Below are positions 14,201-24,164 of a stretch of 64,000 nucleotides of DNA, one piece after another. This DNA comes from Trileptium ribeirensis (Eukaryota > Nematoda > Enoplea > Enoplida > Thoracostomopsidae), in contig JASANE010026731.1 in assembly GCA_030248225.1 (NCBI GenBank), positions 1 through 64,000 of the forward strand, given 5' to 3'. How positions within the stretch are numbered: position 1 is the first letter of the stretch; each line of letters opens with the position of its first letter. Made by a program: the position numbers and the translations under genes. Under the pieces are notes generated by a model. The model worked only from the letters and a program-made list of their open reading frames with translations. It ran no database searches and had not been told where the DNA came from.

Positions 14201-15846
14201 TTTCTATTCTTAGGAAGGTTGTATAAACTCTTCCTTTTTCATACGATAACAGTCTAAACAGGTACTTAAGCATCCAGAATGTCCTATCCATGCAGCCTAT
14301 GCAGACCTTGTCCATGTAGAGCTCAAAACCAAACTTGTAAAATATCAAGTTTCTAAGAATAATCAAATAAAAAGAATTATTATTATTATTATTTATTAAA
14401 GAATTAGGATAAAAAGAAAATTTTTGTAAATTTGAGCATAGCTAATGGCTTATCACTATATAAATCTAACTGGGACACGATCAGTGTTCATTGCTGTGTT
14501 CACTGCTGGTTCATTGCTAGTTCGAGTCACATTGGATGGCTTCCCAGTTGTTTATTTGTAAGCTTGCTTTATCTAATAAACTCGTTGCTTATTGCACGCC
14601 CCTGCCAGTTGGTGTCGTTTATTGGCGCCGAGAGTCCCAAAGCTGCGCGAAGACAGAATGAGGAGTATGCTGGTCGCATAACTTTGTGTTTATATCACTA
14701 TATGTTATCACAATTTATTATTTTATATATAATATTTTTACATTTATTTTATATATAATGTTGAACACTGATGATTTTTAATTTTAATTTAACTGCTACA
14801 AATGCGCTGATATATGCTTGTTGCAGCTTATATATGTTCGAACAAAACTGAGACGTTTGCTGAATGCAAATTGCAATTGAATCTATAAATTGTTCCGTTG
14901 TGATCATATTGATACACTGTAATGCTACTAAAGACATTAATGCAATACAAAATATGACCCAGGATAAAAAACAATGTGAAAACCTGTGACAAAAATGTAT
15001 GTGGTAAAGGTTCAATTTTAATTCTTTATCTAATAAATGATTTGGCCTTAAATTAATCTATATTACTCACCACAGGCTAAATAGTGCGGCAATAAAGAAC
15101 GGTCCACCGTTTGCCAATCCCCATAGCGTCGATATAAGCTTTTCGGAAGGAGGCTCGCAAGACTCATCTAATGCGGACTCTTAAAAATCATTCAAGTGCA
15201 ACATTCATTTCAAAGGTAACTTAGAAAGCGCTGTCAGTGCTCAATTATGTAGAAAAGAAATTTCTACTTTTGACTTGAAAAATTTGTATTTATAAGCTTT
15301 CTTTACATGAATACTGCTTAATGTGTTCAGTTATATAACAGTCGAATGGTACTGTAGTGTAAACGTTATGATTTATTTTAATGTAAATTAACGCTCGCAA
15401 AATGTTCATGAAAATGTCTAAATACGTCATACATACTTGGTTTTCGGTTTCTTACTTGCTATCAGGATTCTAATAACCGTCAAGTACTCCGCATCAGTAA
15501 AATATCTGATTTAGGATGGTCATCAAAGCCGTTTTGAAGTTTAAACAAGGTTGCCAACAACATACAGTTATATTTTATTTCACATGTATCACTGTTTTTA
15601 AATTAAAATTTTTTGTCTGACAGCGCTTCGCTCAATAAAGTTACCAGTTGTATCATTGCCGCGCAACAACAGCTCAAAACTACACCCGTAGCGTTGATGA
15701 ATTGTCTGGTTGAAGAACTGGGCAATATGTTGTTGAGGCAGATTAACAGATATCATTGTAAATACACTAATTGACATTGAAAACGCAGCAGTTGAACACG
15801 ATGCTAAAAAGTACAGCGTCGGACGATCCGTTGACGTTGATGCCAT
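1864..15846 (-). CDS. Gene A: GLUT/SLC2-type sugar transporter, six exons found, 3' end missing
   Basis: The product is a major facilitator superfamily sugar carrier of the GLUT/SLC2 type, expected to move hexose or a related sugar across a membrane. Exons on the minus strand are 15846-15645, 15179-15071, 10035-9733, 5806-5619, 4619-4384 and 2206-1864. All introns are GT-AG and the phases fit, giving an open frame of about 460 residues. Family marks are DRFGRK in the TM2-TM3 loop, GR in TM4, PESPRF after TM6, and RCQRRPLFL in the loop corresponding to TM8-TM9. Every junction matches gene B at 40135-54815. The final exon (TM12 and PETxG tail) was not found to the left of 1864 and is probably off the window. 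Introns are 465, 5035, 3926, 999 and 2177 bases and carry repeats and transposon remains. The sugar carried cannot be told from sequence; the usual QLS motif of TM7 is absent. Confidence 0.93.
2047..2996 (-). repeat. 190-bp tandem array copying the 5' half of exon 6
   Basis: The motif starting gcgaaatatatcagcggccg recurs at 2049, 2239, 2429, 2619 and 2809, exactly 190 bases apart. Each unit has about 160 bases of exon 6 (Leu-Ile-Pro to RPLIYFA) plus about 30 bases of intron with a polypyrimidine acceptor. The copy nearest position 1864 runs into the full exon. The others hit a TAA just after the exon-intron junction. The acceptor AG is intact in the units ending at 2206, 2396 and 2776 and changed to CG in those ending at 2586 and 2966. 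Both unit borders carry ATGC, which points to slippage at a 4-base microhomology. Confidence 0.95.
3100..4383. other. Intron 5 of gene A outside the exon array
   Basis: No coding signal is seen. Near 3480-3640 a short motif (aaaatattgctgctac / aaaatattgccgctgc) recurs about 60 bases apart, a decayed tandem duplication. The open stretch 3092-2970, joined to the last exon-6 copy, looks like chance read-through of intron after the acceptor was lost. Confidence 0.5.
4384..4619 (-). CDS. Gene A exon 5 (central loop and TM7)
   Basis: The exon is 236 bases between acceptor GATCATAG and donor GTAACA. It encodes the end of the central loop ([13 protein letters not shown]), then [20 protein letters not shown] and YHMYSAKLF, which match the TM7 region of sugar transporters. 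It is one codon longer than exon 5 of gene B, in the variable loop. It ends in phase 0, and the next in-frame exon begins Leu-Ile-Pro. Confidence 0.93.
5619..5806 (-). CDS. Gene A exon 4 (TM6 and PESPR motif)
   Basis: The exon is 188 bases, the same length as in gene B. The acceptor is AAATTTAACAG and the donor is GTTCGT. It encodes [19 protein letters not shown], then FAPESPRF, the PESPR signature that follows TM6 in GLUT proteins, then the start of the large cytoplasmic loop. A 118-bp tandem array begins about 20 bases upstream of the acceptor, so it covers the branch-point region. Confidence 0.94.
5827..6655. repeat. 118-bp tandem array in intron 3 of gene A
   Basis: About seven units are recognised by caacgtttcgtggatgaaaa at roughly 5829, 5951, 6069, 6188, 6304, 6423 and 6541. 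Unit length is 116-122 bases. Copies differ by point changes and small indels. The array begins about 20 bases upstream of the exon 4 acceptor. Confidence 0.9.
6660..8160. other. AT-rich intron DNA without recognised features
   Basis: There are only short open frames and A/T runs, including a repeated taatttttaattatt stretch at 7680-7750. A palindromic TGGCGCCA at about 8133 recalls a retroelement primer-binding site, but no flanking LTR was found. Confidence 0.4.
8163..9353 (-). CDS. Orphan 396-codon ORF in intron 3 of gene A, function unknown
   Basis: This is the longest single open frame of the window. The frame is open upstream to an in-frame TAG at 9450-9452, so codons up to 9449 could also be coding; the first Met is at 9353. 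The N-terminal third is mixed and rich in Pro, Glu and Tyr. From about residue 190 the protein is Ser/Thr/Pro/Glu-rich low complexity with SSSS runs, and the last 20 residues are basic ([15 protein letters not shown]). No transmembrane segment or known domain is recognised. Its G+C content is clearly higher than the surrounding intron, which suggests inserted DNA. It may be the gag-like or accessory ORF of a retroelement, or a nested gene; neither is shown. Confidence 0.5.
   Translation of the reverse strand: MEHIEYRTVDYEPQNPRTVRNRIPLTDPDREIEPSWPPISQEQVTSQEAFSYIPEPGSRDTQVEYGRHTVPVTTMERIVATSEEVPFGVPTVGVGILEGQHFYPADITLSTTPRGASGGIVVHGPYTSGDLRYAIMLAAQDHPLFQSRPAEHIMASRLRTPMEMSTQTVGDYTTIRPYSAPPAAADRPMSPHQYVFREAAFTQPPGSPMSSYLSETSGEGTTADVRAAEADDELTSQTSQDPSSAERRGQAGQETSSSSSRTPTTQPGTSDSLSEFTLAESSSEPPAHRMGIVRAVTLGTSPRTRASAEERGKALIGRATQRKRITPARGSSTIQSGTTDQPGPSTVTITELVHPTTATTSAGILRLSTTHATVPSRHLLHRQRVAKKFLRLPNFL
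9733..10035 (-). CDS. Gene A exon 3 (TM2-TM5 part)
   Basis: The exon is 303 bases between acceptor TTTTTCAG and donor GTATGT. It carries the conserved cytoplasmic-loop motif VDRFGRK, then TM3, [12 protein letters not shown] of TM4 and the [14 protein letters not shown] segment that leads into TM5. About 13 of 101 residues differ from exon 3 of gene B by eye. The 5' neighbour, exon 2, lies 5 kb upstream because a Ty3-type element and other DNA sit in intron 2. Confidence 0.95.
10778..10949 (-). repeat. LTR, 3' copy of the Ty3-type element
   Basis: It matches 13139-13243 over most of its length and ends in cgccaca on the plus strand. A T-rich insertion (about 10860-10930) is absent from the other copy. 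Confidence 0.75.
11070..13135 (-). pseudogene. Ty3-type pol pseudogene (RT, RNase H, integrase)
   Basis: On the minus strand from 13135 the order is: reverse transcriptase ([40 protein letters not shown] at about 12690), RNase H ([15 protein letters not shown], about 12250), ADALSR, integrase core ([37 protein letters not shown] at about 11600-11850), and a GPY/F-like end ([18 protein letters not shown] at about 11100-11240). This architecture is the Ty3/gypsy order, and the motifs resemble the CsRn1-like group. Stops (for example in RAYH*IPV near 12855 and PD*YPIP near 12945) and several frameshifts break it. It lies in the same direction as gene A and is a dead copy. Confidence 0.9.
13139..13243 (-). 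repeat. LTR, 5' copy of the Ty3-type element
   Basis: It is about 105 bases long and shares tggaattgt, gcaactattgcatcagattct and gtgtcgccaca with 10778-10949. Reverse-transcriptase coding sequence starts directly next to it, leaving no room for a primer-binding site or gag. Confidence 0.75.
14440..14640 (+). repeat. LTR-like fragment with possible primer-binding site
   Basis: In order it shows a TATA-like ctatataaa (about 14457), a polyadenylation-type aataaa (about 14575), then attggcgccgagagtccc (about 14611), which starts with TGGCGCC as in lysine-tRNA-type primer sites. This order fits the end of an LTR and the start of a leader. No coding sequence or second LTR is seen in the window, so it would be a solo or truncated remnant. 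Confidence 0.35.
15071..15179 (-). CDS. Gene A exon 2 (start of TM2)
   Basis: The exon is 109 bases, the same length as in gene B. The acceptor is TTTTTAAG and the donor GTGAGT. It encodes [11 protein letters not shown] followed by [15 protein letters not shown], the start of TM2. It is too short for a simple ORF search and was found by similarity to gene B and by phase. Confidence 0.92.
15645..15846 (-). CDS. Gene A exon 1 (N-terminus and TM1)
   Basis: It starts at the ATG at 15844-15846 ([17 protein letters not shown]) and ends with a single G before the donor GTAACT. The hydrophobic stretch from about residue 9 to 35 is TM1, followed by a polar extracellular segment. The sequence aligns with exon 1 of gene B, including the shared [16 protein letters not shown] block, which supports this start. 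The exon ends in phase 1, and the split codon with exon 2 gives Glu. Confidence 0.92.
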
Positions 15847-15849
15847 TTA

Positions 15850-18770
15850 GTGGAAGCTTCCACACAATACCCGTAATTAAATAATATAATCTACAAAGTA
15901 ATAGTGGTACGATGTAGCATGTAAAATGCATATGTTTATTCATGTAAAATTTTGAAACAAGGTTTTAAAATTTAAGTTAATGATCACTACGTGTTTCGAA
16001 ATACGGTTTAATGGTAAAATATCACTACCACACAAGTGTTTTGTCAGAAATCTAACCATTATAATAGCCACAAAAACGACTGTTAATATATTAGTGGAGC
16101 TTGAGGTCTTGTTTTATGTAGGAACCTAAGAAAATGGCAGTGATTCGGCATTATCTGTGAGTTACAGTGTTTATATAATATATTTTAAACATGGCAATTT
16201 TTAATATTAGATTTAGCCGATGCAGAGAAGTGTTGGTTAATCGCCGTAAAAGTCGACGGCCGATCGGCCGAACAGTACCCCGCCGAACACAGTAACTGAG
16301 CTTTCAGCCGGCTTAAGCCGCCAACCGGTTACCGAGCCGTCGGCTGGCAATTGTGCCCCGGCAGGCCGTTGATGGGACAACTGCCGTCAGTTGAACCGCC
16401 GGCCCGCTGTTGAGTCATTGGCCGGATGAATATTTTATCGGCCGGCGCATGGCCAATCATTTGTCTTCAAATCTGGCTGCGGTCCAACACTATTGTAGAG
16501 CTTTTTTTATATATGCATCATCAACAGTATGTTGTAAGGATTCATCATGATAATTCATTACATCATTATGTCTTTTATTAGTGTCCAAATATAGTTTTCG
16601 TAAATCAAGTACGTTGTTCCAAAATTTTACATGAATAAACATATGCATTTCACATGCTACATTGTAGCATTATTACTTGTATTATTTTTTTACAAGGTCA
16701 CGAGATACGCTTTAGATTCGGGGTTATATTTTATGGTGAAAATTGTAACGATGAAGCTTTGGTCACAATAACTTTTTAGGTTTGGCATCAAAAAGTTTAC
16801 CGACAAATCATAATGCAATCCATAATACAGGTAAAAATATGGGCCCCAAGCTCCCGCCGGCTGTAGAGCCAAGCCTGCTATGTCTGGCCAGTCGAGCCGA
16901 GTCTAGTATATCTGGCAAACTTGGGGTCGGCTGTCTAAATAAATACTGTTATAAAAATAAAAAACATGATTACAACAAGTGATGTATAGTATAGTATATT
17001 CAGCCATACATGCTGAAGCAGGGGTTGAGGGCGAGTTACCCCAACCCTTCCTCCTGAAACTACGGACCACCGGGACCAGGTCTAGACCTCCTACCGACGA
17101 TAACACCATACATCTATCACCACAGTGGACCGAAATTGTCAAAATAACGGGGGAGGTGGTCAACATTTATCAACAGCCCCTGGACGACTACCCCATGGCC
17201 ATTAAGCTCCGTCAAGGGTCTCCACCAACCACAGGCGTCGTGAGATGACCCAATGCCGAAACCAGCTGCTCTCGATGCCTAAGAATGTAAATATGTATGG
17301 TATACCTCTAAAAACAAAACAGCCAAGATTTCGTCGACTTGGTTGAAAGGTTCATTTGGCGGTTTGTATTTTACTTCTGTAAAATTGTCGGATCGTAAAC
17401 TTTTATTTATTTGGAACCTGACAGGCAATCTTAACTGATCATCGGAAGAGCCGAGCTGAGCAAGACACTATTCATGAATAGTCTAGCGCATTTTTTCTGG
17501 TTGCGGCAACAGCGGAGTAAAAATATTGTTAAAATCGGGTCTTTAGAAGGAATCATCATCTTTTTAGAACCCCCACGCTTGAGGGTTTCCCTGTGGAAGA
17601 CTTTATTTCCTGAGATGAACTCCTTCCTCCATTCTCGCCGATCCGAACTACCTCGCCTGAGACCTCGGAGCGTCAGCATGCATGCCCTAGCTTTTCCCCC
17701 TGAGTACCACCTTAACACCGTGATGTTCCGCACCCTATCTCCCTCCTTCCCCCAGCGAGCGGCAAATTTTAGAAATTTTATCAAAAATTGGCAAAAACTG
17801 CTAAAATATGTAACAATTGAGGTGAAATCGGGTTTTCGGGAGGTCGTCAACCTATTTCAGCACCCTCCCTGGAGGTCCTCTCCCCCGATATCTATTAATC
17901 CCTGAAATGGGAAACTTTCCTCTCATTCCGCTTACGCCGGCTACCCCCTAAGATCTTGGAGATCCAGCATGTACGGCTTACCACTGTAAGCATGTTGCTA
18001 GTTCCCGCGGTTGTCGAAATAAAAATACGTTAGCTACCGTAGAGAGAATGCAGAAGCTATGCAACTAGCTGTCGCGAAAAAAATTTATTTATTAACGAAT
18101 TTAATATATAATAACTTATTTCTTGATCTGTTAACCATGACATAAAATGGAAATTGAATTGAAATAAGGGAGACGGAACAACATGCCAACACGCACATGC
18201 CTATTCTAGTCTTCAAAGTATATGTTTGCGAAAACTGACTCCGCTTCGCAAATAAATGTCTATTCATTCAAAACGGTGTTCCCAAAATTTTCCTTAATTT
18301 TATGCGTTCCGTTCGTGCAGTAATCTTAGATCCCGCTCGGTTGAAACAATAAAAAGAAACAATCAACATGGGCTATTTCCTAAAAGCACCTGGTTGTACT
18401 TCACAAAAACCTGTATTTTCAAAGGAAATTAAGCACCGGGTTTTTAAAAAATTCCAAAATCTTCTATAAAAAGTGCACCATTATTAGCACTCTTATGGTA
18501 TGTAGTCATGCCTCTGATAGCAGCTATGCTGTCGCTTAAATAGCAATGCGTTTTTACTTTACACATCTGTTCTAGGATAGGTACGCTTGGTCCGGCAATC
18601 TTATATATTTGGTTACGTTTCCGCATTTATTCTAGGACCATCCGCAAAACTCCTAATAGTGTTCCGTTTTCATTTATTATATATACTCAACAATTATAAC
18701 ATCTCAATCTATATTTCTATGCATAATTCACACAGTTTTGTCGCGTGGTCGTTTTACAAAAGCAGCATTA
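15850..18770. other. Intergenic DNA between gene A and the LINE relic
   Basis: It holds a GC-rich island (16237-16450) and a C-rich tract with overlapping open frames on both strands (17431-17905: 143 codons plus, 139 codons minus). Neither product is recognised. Within this tract, 17630-17700 and 17920-17990 look like a diverged direct repeat (agacctcggagcgtcagcatg / agatcttggagatccagcatg). The open frames may be a consequence of base composition. Confidence 0.4.
16237..16450. other. GC-rich island rich in GGCCG/CCGGC
   Basis: About 210 bases with many short palindromic words such as cggccgatcggccg, gccggc and ccggcc, in DNA that is otherwise strongly A+T. A similar but shorter stretch lies at about 27440-27540. 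No open frame or structured RNA is evident. Confidence 0.45.
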
Positions 18771-18779
18771 TCATATGCA

Positions 18780-20515
18780 AAGGTATCTATAACGCATAGA
18801 ACAATTGGTTTTTGTTCCGATGTTGTCCAATAACCTCAAGATATAAGCATATGGTATTCCACAATGGCAGCATTCTGGCACGTTATATACAAAGACTTCG
18901 TTCCAAGTAGTGCTTCTATTGCCGCGGTAAGTGTTGCTCTTGTCCCGCCTGTGATTCAAAGCAGTGCCAAGCGCTGAAACTTGGCATTCGTTTCTGTATG
19001 TACTTTAATATACTACGATGCTACCAGGCAATATTGCCAAGCAGAAAGGCAGGAAGAATTGTCCTCATGTGCATATAGAGCACGTATTTAGGTCTGAGTC
19101 CACACACTACCAGATAATCTCTTGCATATGGTGAGATTTCTTATGGCTTTCCACAAGCCTGACTTGTCTATATGCTGATTCCAACGCAACTTAGAGTCAT
19201 CACCCAGAGATATTTAACCTCCTGAGCGAAGTTTAACGGTGCATTCTCCAACATGATCATAGGTAGGTGTGTGGGAGAACTTTGCCTATTAAACAAAATT
19301 ATACTAAACAAAGAAAGGCTAATAGGCTTATATGATTTAGGGCTCATACAATCATCTTTACTCGGTTTAGGTATGAGGATTTCCACCTTGAAATGTACAT
19401 GTACATAGCACTTGAACAGTTTGTATATGGTTCATGCAATAAAGTTGCTAAATGTTCAATACCAGTCTGCAGAGAGACGGAGTAGACCTGGTGGTTTGTA
19501 GTTTTTGAAGGACATTGCAGCCCATTTTATTTTCTGAGTGCTGCTAATATCCCTAGCAAGTTTCCCATTTAGAACTGAACATCTGCCGATGACAATTTGT
19601 AGTTTCGCTGCGCCATTAATTCGACGCTCTGGGAAATGTTGATGAAGTAGTGTCTGCAGAATATTTTCCACCGTACTTGAGAACATGCCATTCGGTTGGA
19701 CAAGATAATTTACACAAAAGGATCTACTCTTGGAAAACGATATCTGTATCTTAGAGGAGGCTGTGGTGGAATCAATTTTCTCACAGAAACTCATCCGTTA
19801 CTGCTGCTTTGCAAACTTGATTTTTGCTTTATATTAACGCTGATTTTGTCTATAAGAAGTCCAGTGGCATGGTTCGATCTTCTGTAACATTTACGTGAAG
19901 CTAAGCGTAAACTTTCTAAAATAGTATTCCACCATGGCGGTTGTAGCATCCCTATCCGGTTGCGCCTCATGTTGCCGCGATTCTTGCATCATCTGTTGGC
20001 CGCATCCAAAATCAATGTCTCAACAGCTGCGAACATCAGTTATAATTCCTCCGTAGTAAGCATATTGATCAAGGTCTTAGCGACAGCTGTCCGCCAGTGC
20101 ATTGTTTTACAAAATCTTATCGATCTGTCTTGGGTTGACGTTTTCGCCGGATTCGCACTCCATGGTAGCATAGCTAAAGTAAATGTGTCAGTGATTGACG
20201 TAGAATCGCCCGATGACACATCCCATCCACTTAGCGTCATTTCATTTGAAGCCACAGTTAGATCAATAATTACCCTGCACGCTGAGTTAACAAATGTCGA
20301 TTTTCTTCCGACATTTGCCAACACAATAACCTCACTGGTCATGTGATAAAACAGCGCCTTGTTTGTATCACTGCGCTCCATGCAGTATGTTAGTATCACA
20401 ACCAATAATGTAACATATTCGTCGAATTCGACAATGATCAATGAAATCTCTAAGTTCTTGCGTTATTGGGACGTGATGAGCTTTCATATGGGAGGTACAC
20501 TGTTGCCTATGTCCT
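18780..20515 (-). pseudogene. LINE (APE-type, Jockey-like) ORF2 relic
   Basis: On the minus strand from about 20515, remains of an apurinic-type endonuclease are visible: IIGCDTN (about 20385), then GRKSTFVNSACRVIIDLTVA and GWDVSSGDS (about 20200-20320). PPWWN (about 19930) leads into the linker, then MSFKNYKPPG (about 19490), then LIPKPSKDDCMSPKSYKPIS at the start of reverse transcriptase (about 19320-19380). The frame passes straight to EVKYLWV and LRWNQHIDKSG, which normally follow the catalytic palm, so the palm with YADD is deleted. The C-terminal part KFQRLALL*ITGGTRATLTAAIEALLG (here interrupted by a stop) lies at about 18890-18990. Stops and frameshifts make it inactive. The order and motifs are those of Jockey/CR1-like non-LTR retrotransposons. 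Confidence 0.85.
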
Positions 20516-20519
20516 TTAT

Positions 20520-22590
20520 AATTTAATCGTGACTGACTGCTATTTGTATAAGTAGTTAGGCAATAACTAAGTTCAAACGATAGTATAGTGTGTATGTCAC
20601 TTGAGATAGTGAAACACGTTCTTTGTTCATTGTGACACTATTGTGACAATAATTCTATCATATTTTATATCCCAATTCTGTGTGCCATTGTGTACAACTT
20701 TTAAAGCTGTTAAATTATAGCAACATATTTATTCCATCTCCTAACTGCCTGCATTGATTGCGCCATATCATTGAGTGAATGCCCCAGATTTGCCTGAATG
20801 AATTTTAAAGGCTCATTAATGCTTCATTTTTTTAAATATTTGGAAAATTTTTATTTTCTCCTGATTGAGTGCCCTTATAGCTCAACTTTTAACAATTTAT
20901 TCGGGTGCAGGTCATATATTCTCAAGTACACCATCCGCGCTGTCACTCATAGTGACAATTGCATGGACGTATCTCTCATGATCATACACTCTTAGAGGAT
21001 AACATTACTCCCATTGTACCTGTCTATATTCTTGAGCCATTTCATTATGTGATCAATGCTCAGTTCTATGTTTTTTTCGGGTTAGCAGCCCTAAAATTAG
21101 TATTGTGCAACTCTAAGGCTTGAGGGGAGATTGGCTACAACTACTCAACCTTACTGACGCGGATGGTCATCTATCGTATGCTTGAGGTTAAGTTTGCGTT
21201 AGCTCCAGAGAAACATTCAAAGTAGAGATGTCCAACTTTATTGAAAGTGTTATTGAATTAACATAACTCCTCATCAGCGACATCCAAGGATTTTCGATCA
21301 CATGATCATTTATGCTGTCACCTTCCTGATCGCAAAATGAGCGCCCATGCTTGTCGTTTGCAATAATAACTCCTAGGGGACCATTATAGCCGCTTCAATA
21401 AAAACCCTTCAGCCTTAGTCAGTATAGGAGGTCGGGGCTGTTGTTCCAGGGCGACCTCGCTTTGTAAACTCACTTAACGTTTGAATACCCTCAGATGTTC
21501 CATCAGACATTTATGCAGCCCTGCCAGAAGCACTTTGAAAAGTAGTCCTGATAGCATTTGCACTTGTGCTAGGTTTTGGAGACAGTAAGTTTTGACGGAA
21601 ATTCTTTTCTCTTGGAATCCGGCTGTCTTTGGTCTTTATTTCAGCACATTCTTTTGCCGCGAGCAATGAACACGTCTCCAATATTACTACCAAACCTACA
21701 GGACAGGGTACCGCTTCGGAACCGTCGGTTCTAGTAGCAGAACCATGTGTGCCGGTAGACCCGTCCCTGATGGTGGTAGGGTACGCTAGCACAACTGTCT
21801 TAGAGGTTAACATCCTTTAAACCACGTCTTAACTTAAATTCCTCTGTGGAGGTCTACGGTCGGCGGCCTCTTCTTCCACGCCGTTGGACCCACCATCACT
21901 TTCTTCATTTCCTTCATTCGATAGTCATGCGTTATTGAAAGACGATGTATATGAAACAAGAGAAATGGAATTATTGCCCTGAAGATATGTTGCAACAGTG
22001 GTTGCAGGTGTAATACGACCACCCTCGCATCAATTGGAAAAGCTCTCGGGCTGTTTCCCCGGAGATCGTGAAAGTTAGGATTTGGGGGTGGGTCGATAGT
22101 TTCGTCGGATCGAAGAAATGCTGGGAATAATCCGCTATGAAAATTGAATAACTCGAAATATTTTCTAATTTTTATAAAATTTTCCCAAATCTTATTTTTG
22201 CTGAATTTCTTCTCAATTTTTGTCGATTTTTCCCAATATTTACCCATTTCGTCAATTTTTGGAAAAATTCTCCAATTTTTTACCCGCCCGCGAAGAAGGA
22301 GCTTCGGGGCCTCAGGAAAGTGTAAATATGGTAAGGGAAACCCTTAAGACGTAACACCTCGTACCAGTATATGGACACCTACGATAATTAACTTAACCCC
22401 GCGAAACGAGAGGGAAAATTTCCAAACGGTCATGACATTTAACATGGGTTAAACAATACATTTCCGAAAGCATCTTACTATTGCCCAATGTACTACTGGT
22501 ACCAGTAATAGTCAAGCATTTCATGAATTTCTTATTTTGCGATACCATCCTACAGGAAGGATGGTCGTGTATAACGTATTTAATCAAGAC
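20520..22590. other. Upstream flank of the LINE; no certain gene
   Basis: A minus-strand open frame of 100 codons at 21813-21511 (Ser/Thr-rich) could be part of the LINE's ORF1, but no zinc knuckles were seen. A 137-codon minus frame at 22247-21834 has a Lys/Ile/Phe-rich start that comes from a run of imperfect aattttt repeats and is probably not coding. Confidence 0.35.
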
Positions 22591-22592
22591 AT

Positions 22593-23645
22593 TCGTCTGT
22601 GTTTTCGCATTTGTATTATGCATAGGAGTTAAAGGGTTAAAATTGCGCACCACTATTTAACCTGGAACTAAAACTTCTACTATCACTTGTTCAGCTGAAG
22701 ATGAAACCTCGTTATTTATATATATTCTTCTGTGTATTCGCATTTGTATTATGCATAGGAGTTAAAGGGTTAGAATTACGCACCACTATTTAACCTCGAC
22801 CTAAAACTTCTACTATCACTTGTTCAGCTGAAAACGAAACCTCGTATTTATACGTCTGTGTATTCGCATTTGTATTATGCATAGGAGTTAAAGGGTTAAA
22901 ATTACGCACCACTATTTAACCTCGAACTAAAACTTCTACTGTCACTTGTTCAGCTGAAAATGAAACCTCGTATTTATATATATTCGTTTGTGTATTCGCA
23001 TTTGTAATATGCATAGGAGTTAAAGGGTTAAAATTACGCACCACAATTTAACCTGGAACTAAAACTTCTACTATCACTTGTTCAGCTGAAAATGAAACCT
23101 CGTATTTATATATATTCGTTTGTGTATTCGCATTTGTATTATGCATAGGAGTTAAAGGGTTAAAATTACGCACCACTATTTACCTCGAACTAAAACTTCT
23201 ACTATCACTTGTTCAGCTGAAAATGAAACCTCGTATTTATATATATTCGTTTGTGTATTCGCATTTGTATTATGCATAGGAGTTAAAGGGTTAAAATTAC
23301 GCACCACTATTTAACCTCGAACTAAAACTTCTACTATCACTTGTTCAGCTGAAAATGAAACCTCGTATTTATATATATTCGTTTTTGTATTCGCATTTGT
23401 ATTATGCATAGGAGTTAAAGGGTTAAAATTACGCACCACTATTTAACCTCGAACTAAAACTTCTACTATCACTTGTTCAGCTGAAAATGAAACCTCGTAT
23501 TTATATATATTCGTTTGTGTATTCGCCTTTGTATTATGCATAGGAGTTAAAGGGTTAAAATTATGCACCACTATTTAACCTCGAACTAAAACTTCTACTA
23601 TCACTTGTTCAGCTGAAAATGAAACCTCGTATTTATATATATTCG
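22593..23645. repeat. 132-bp tandem array, eight copies
   Basis: The marker gcataggagttaaagggtt recurs at about 22620, 22753, 22879, 23011, 23143, 23274, 23406 and 23538. Copies are about 95 percent alike by eye; the third lacks a few bases of the tatata linker. No open frame spans units. Confidence 0.93.
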
Positions 23646-24164
23646 ACATCACATACATCTTACCTTTAAATTAAGAGACCCTAAGCGTTTCTGCATGTTT
23701 GGAGGCAGCACAACTTATAGTATCTTCAATATTCTGCTTTAAGAAATGCCGCAGACTCGTCTACTTATTTATTATCTATTCAGGGATAGAGGTGTGTTTT
23801 GTAAATAATTCTGCACTAACAATGGTAAACTGCACGCCTGCAATGGCACTATGCACTTCAAGATAAACATTTGTAAAGCAAAAATAGATATTGTAGCATT
23901 TTCAGGCAGGGCAAGTAGTTACATTATTTGTGAGCGATAACCAACTGTGCCTTGTGTATACAGTGTATGCTAAAATTTAATTAAATTTTGTATTTGAATA
24001 CATGTAAGTATGTACTGTCCAACACCATTTGGATCAGCAGTAAGACGAAATGAAAAGTATAAATCCGGACAGATATACCACGTAACTGATTTCAACAGAT
24101 TCTAAGTAGGTACGACTGAAAATAGGGAAGTGATTAATTGGTTGCATCGTATAATGCGTGAGTA

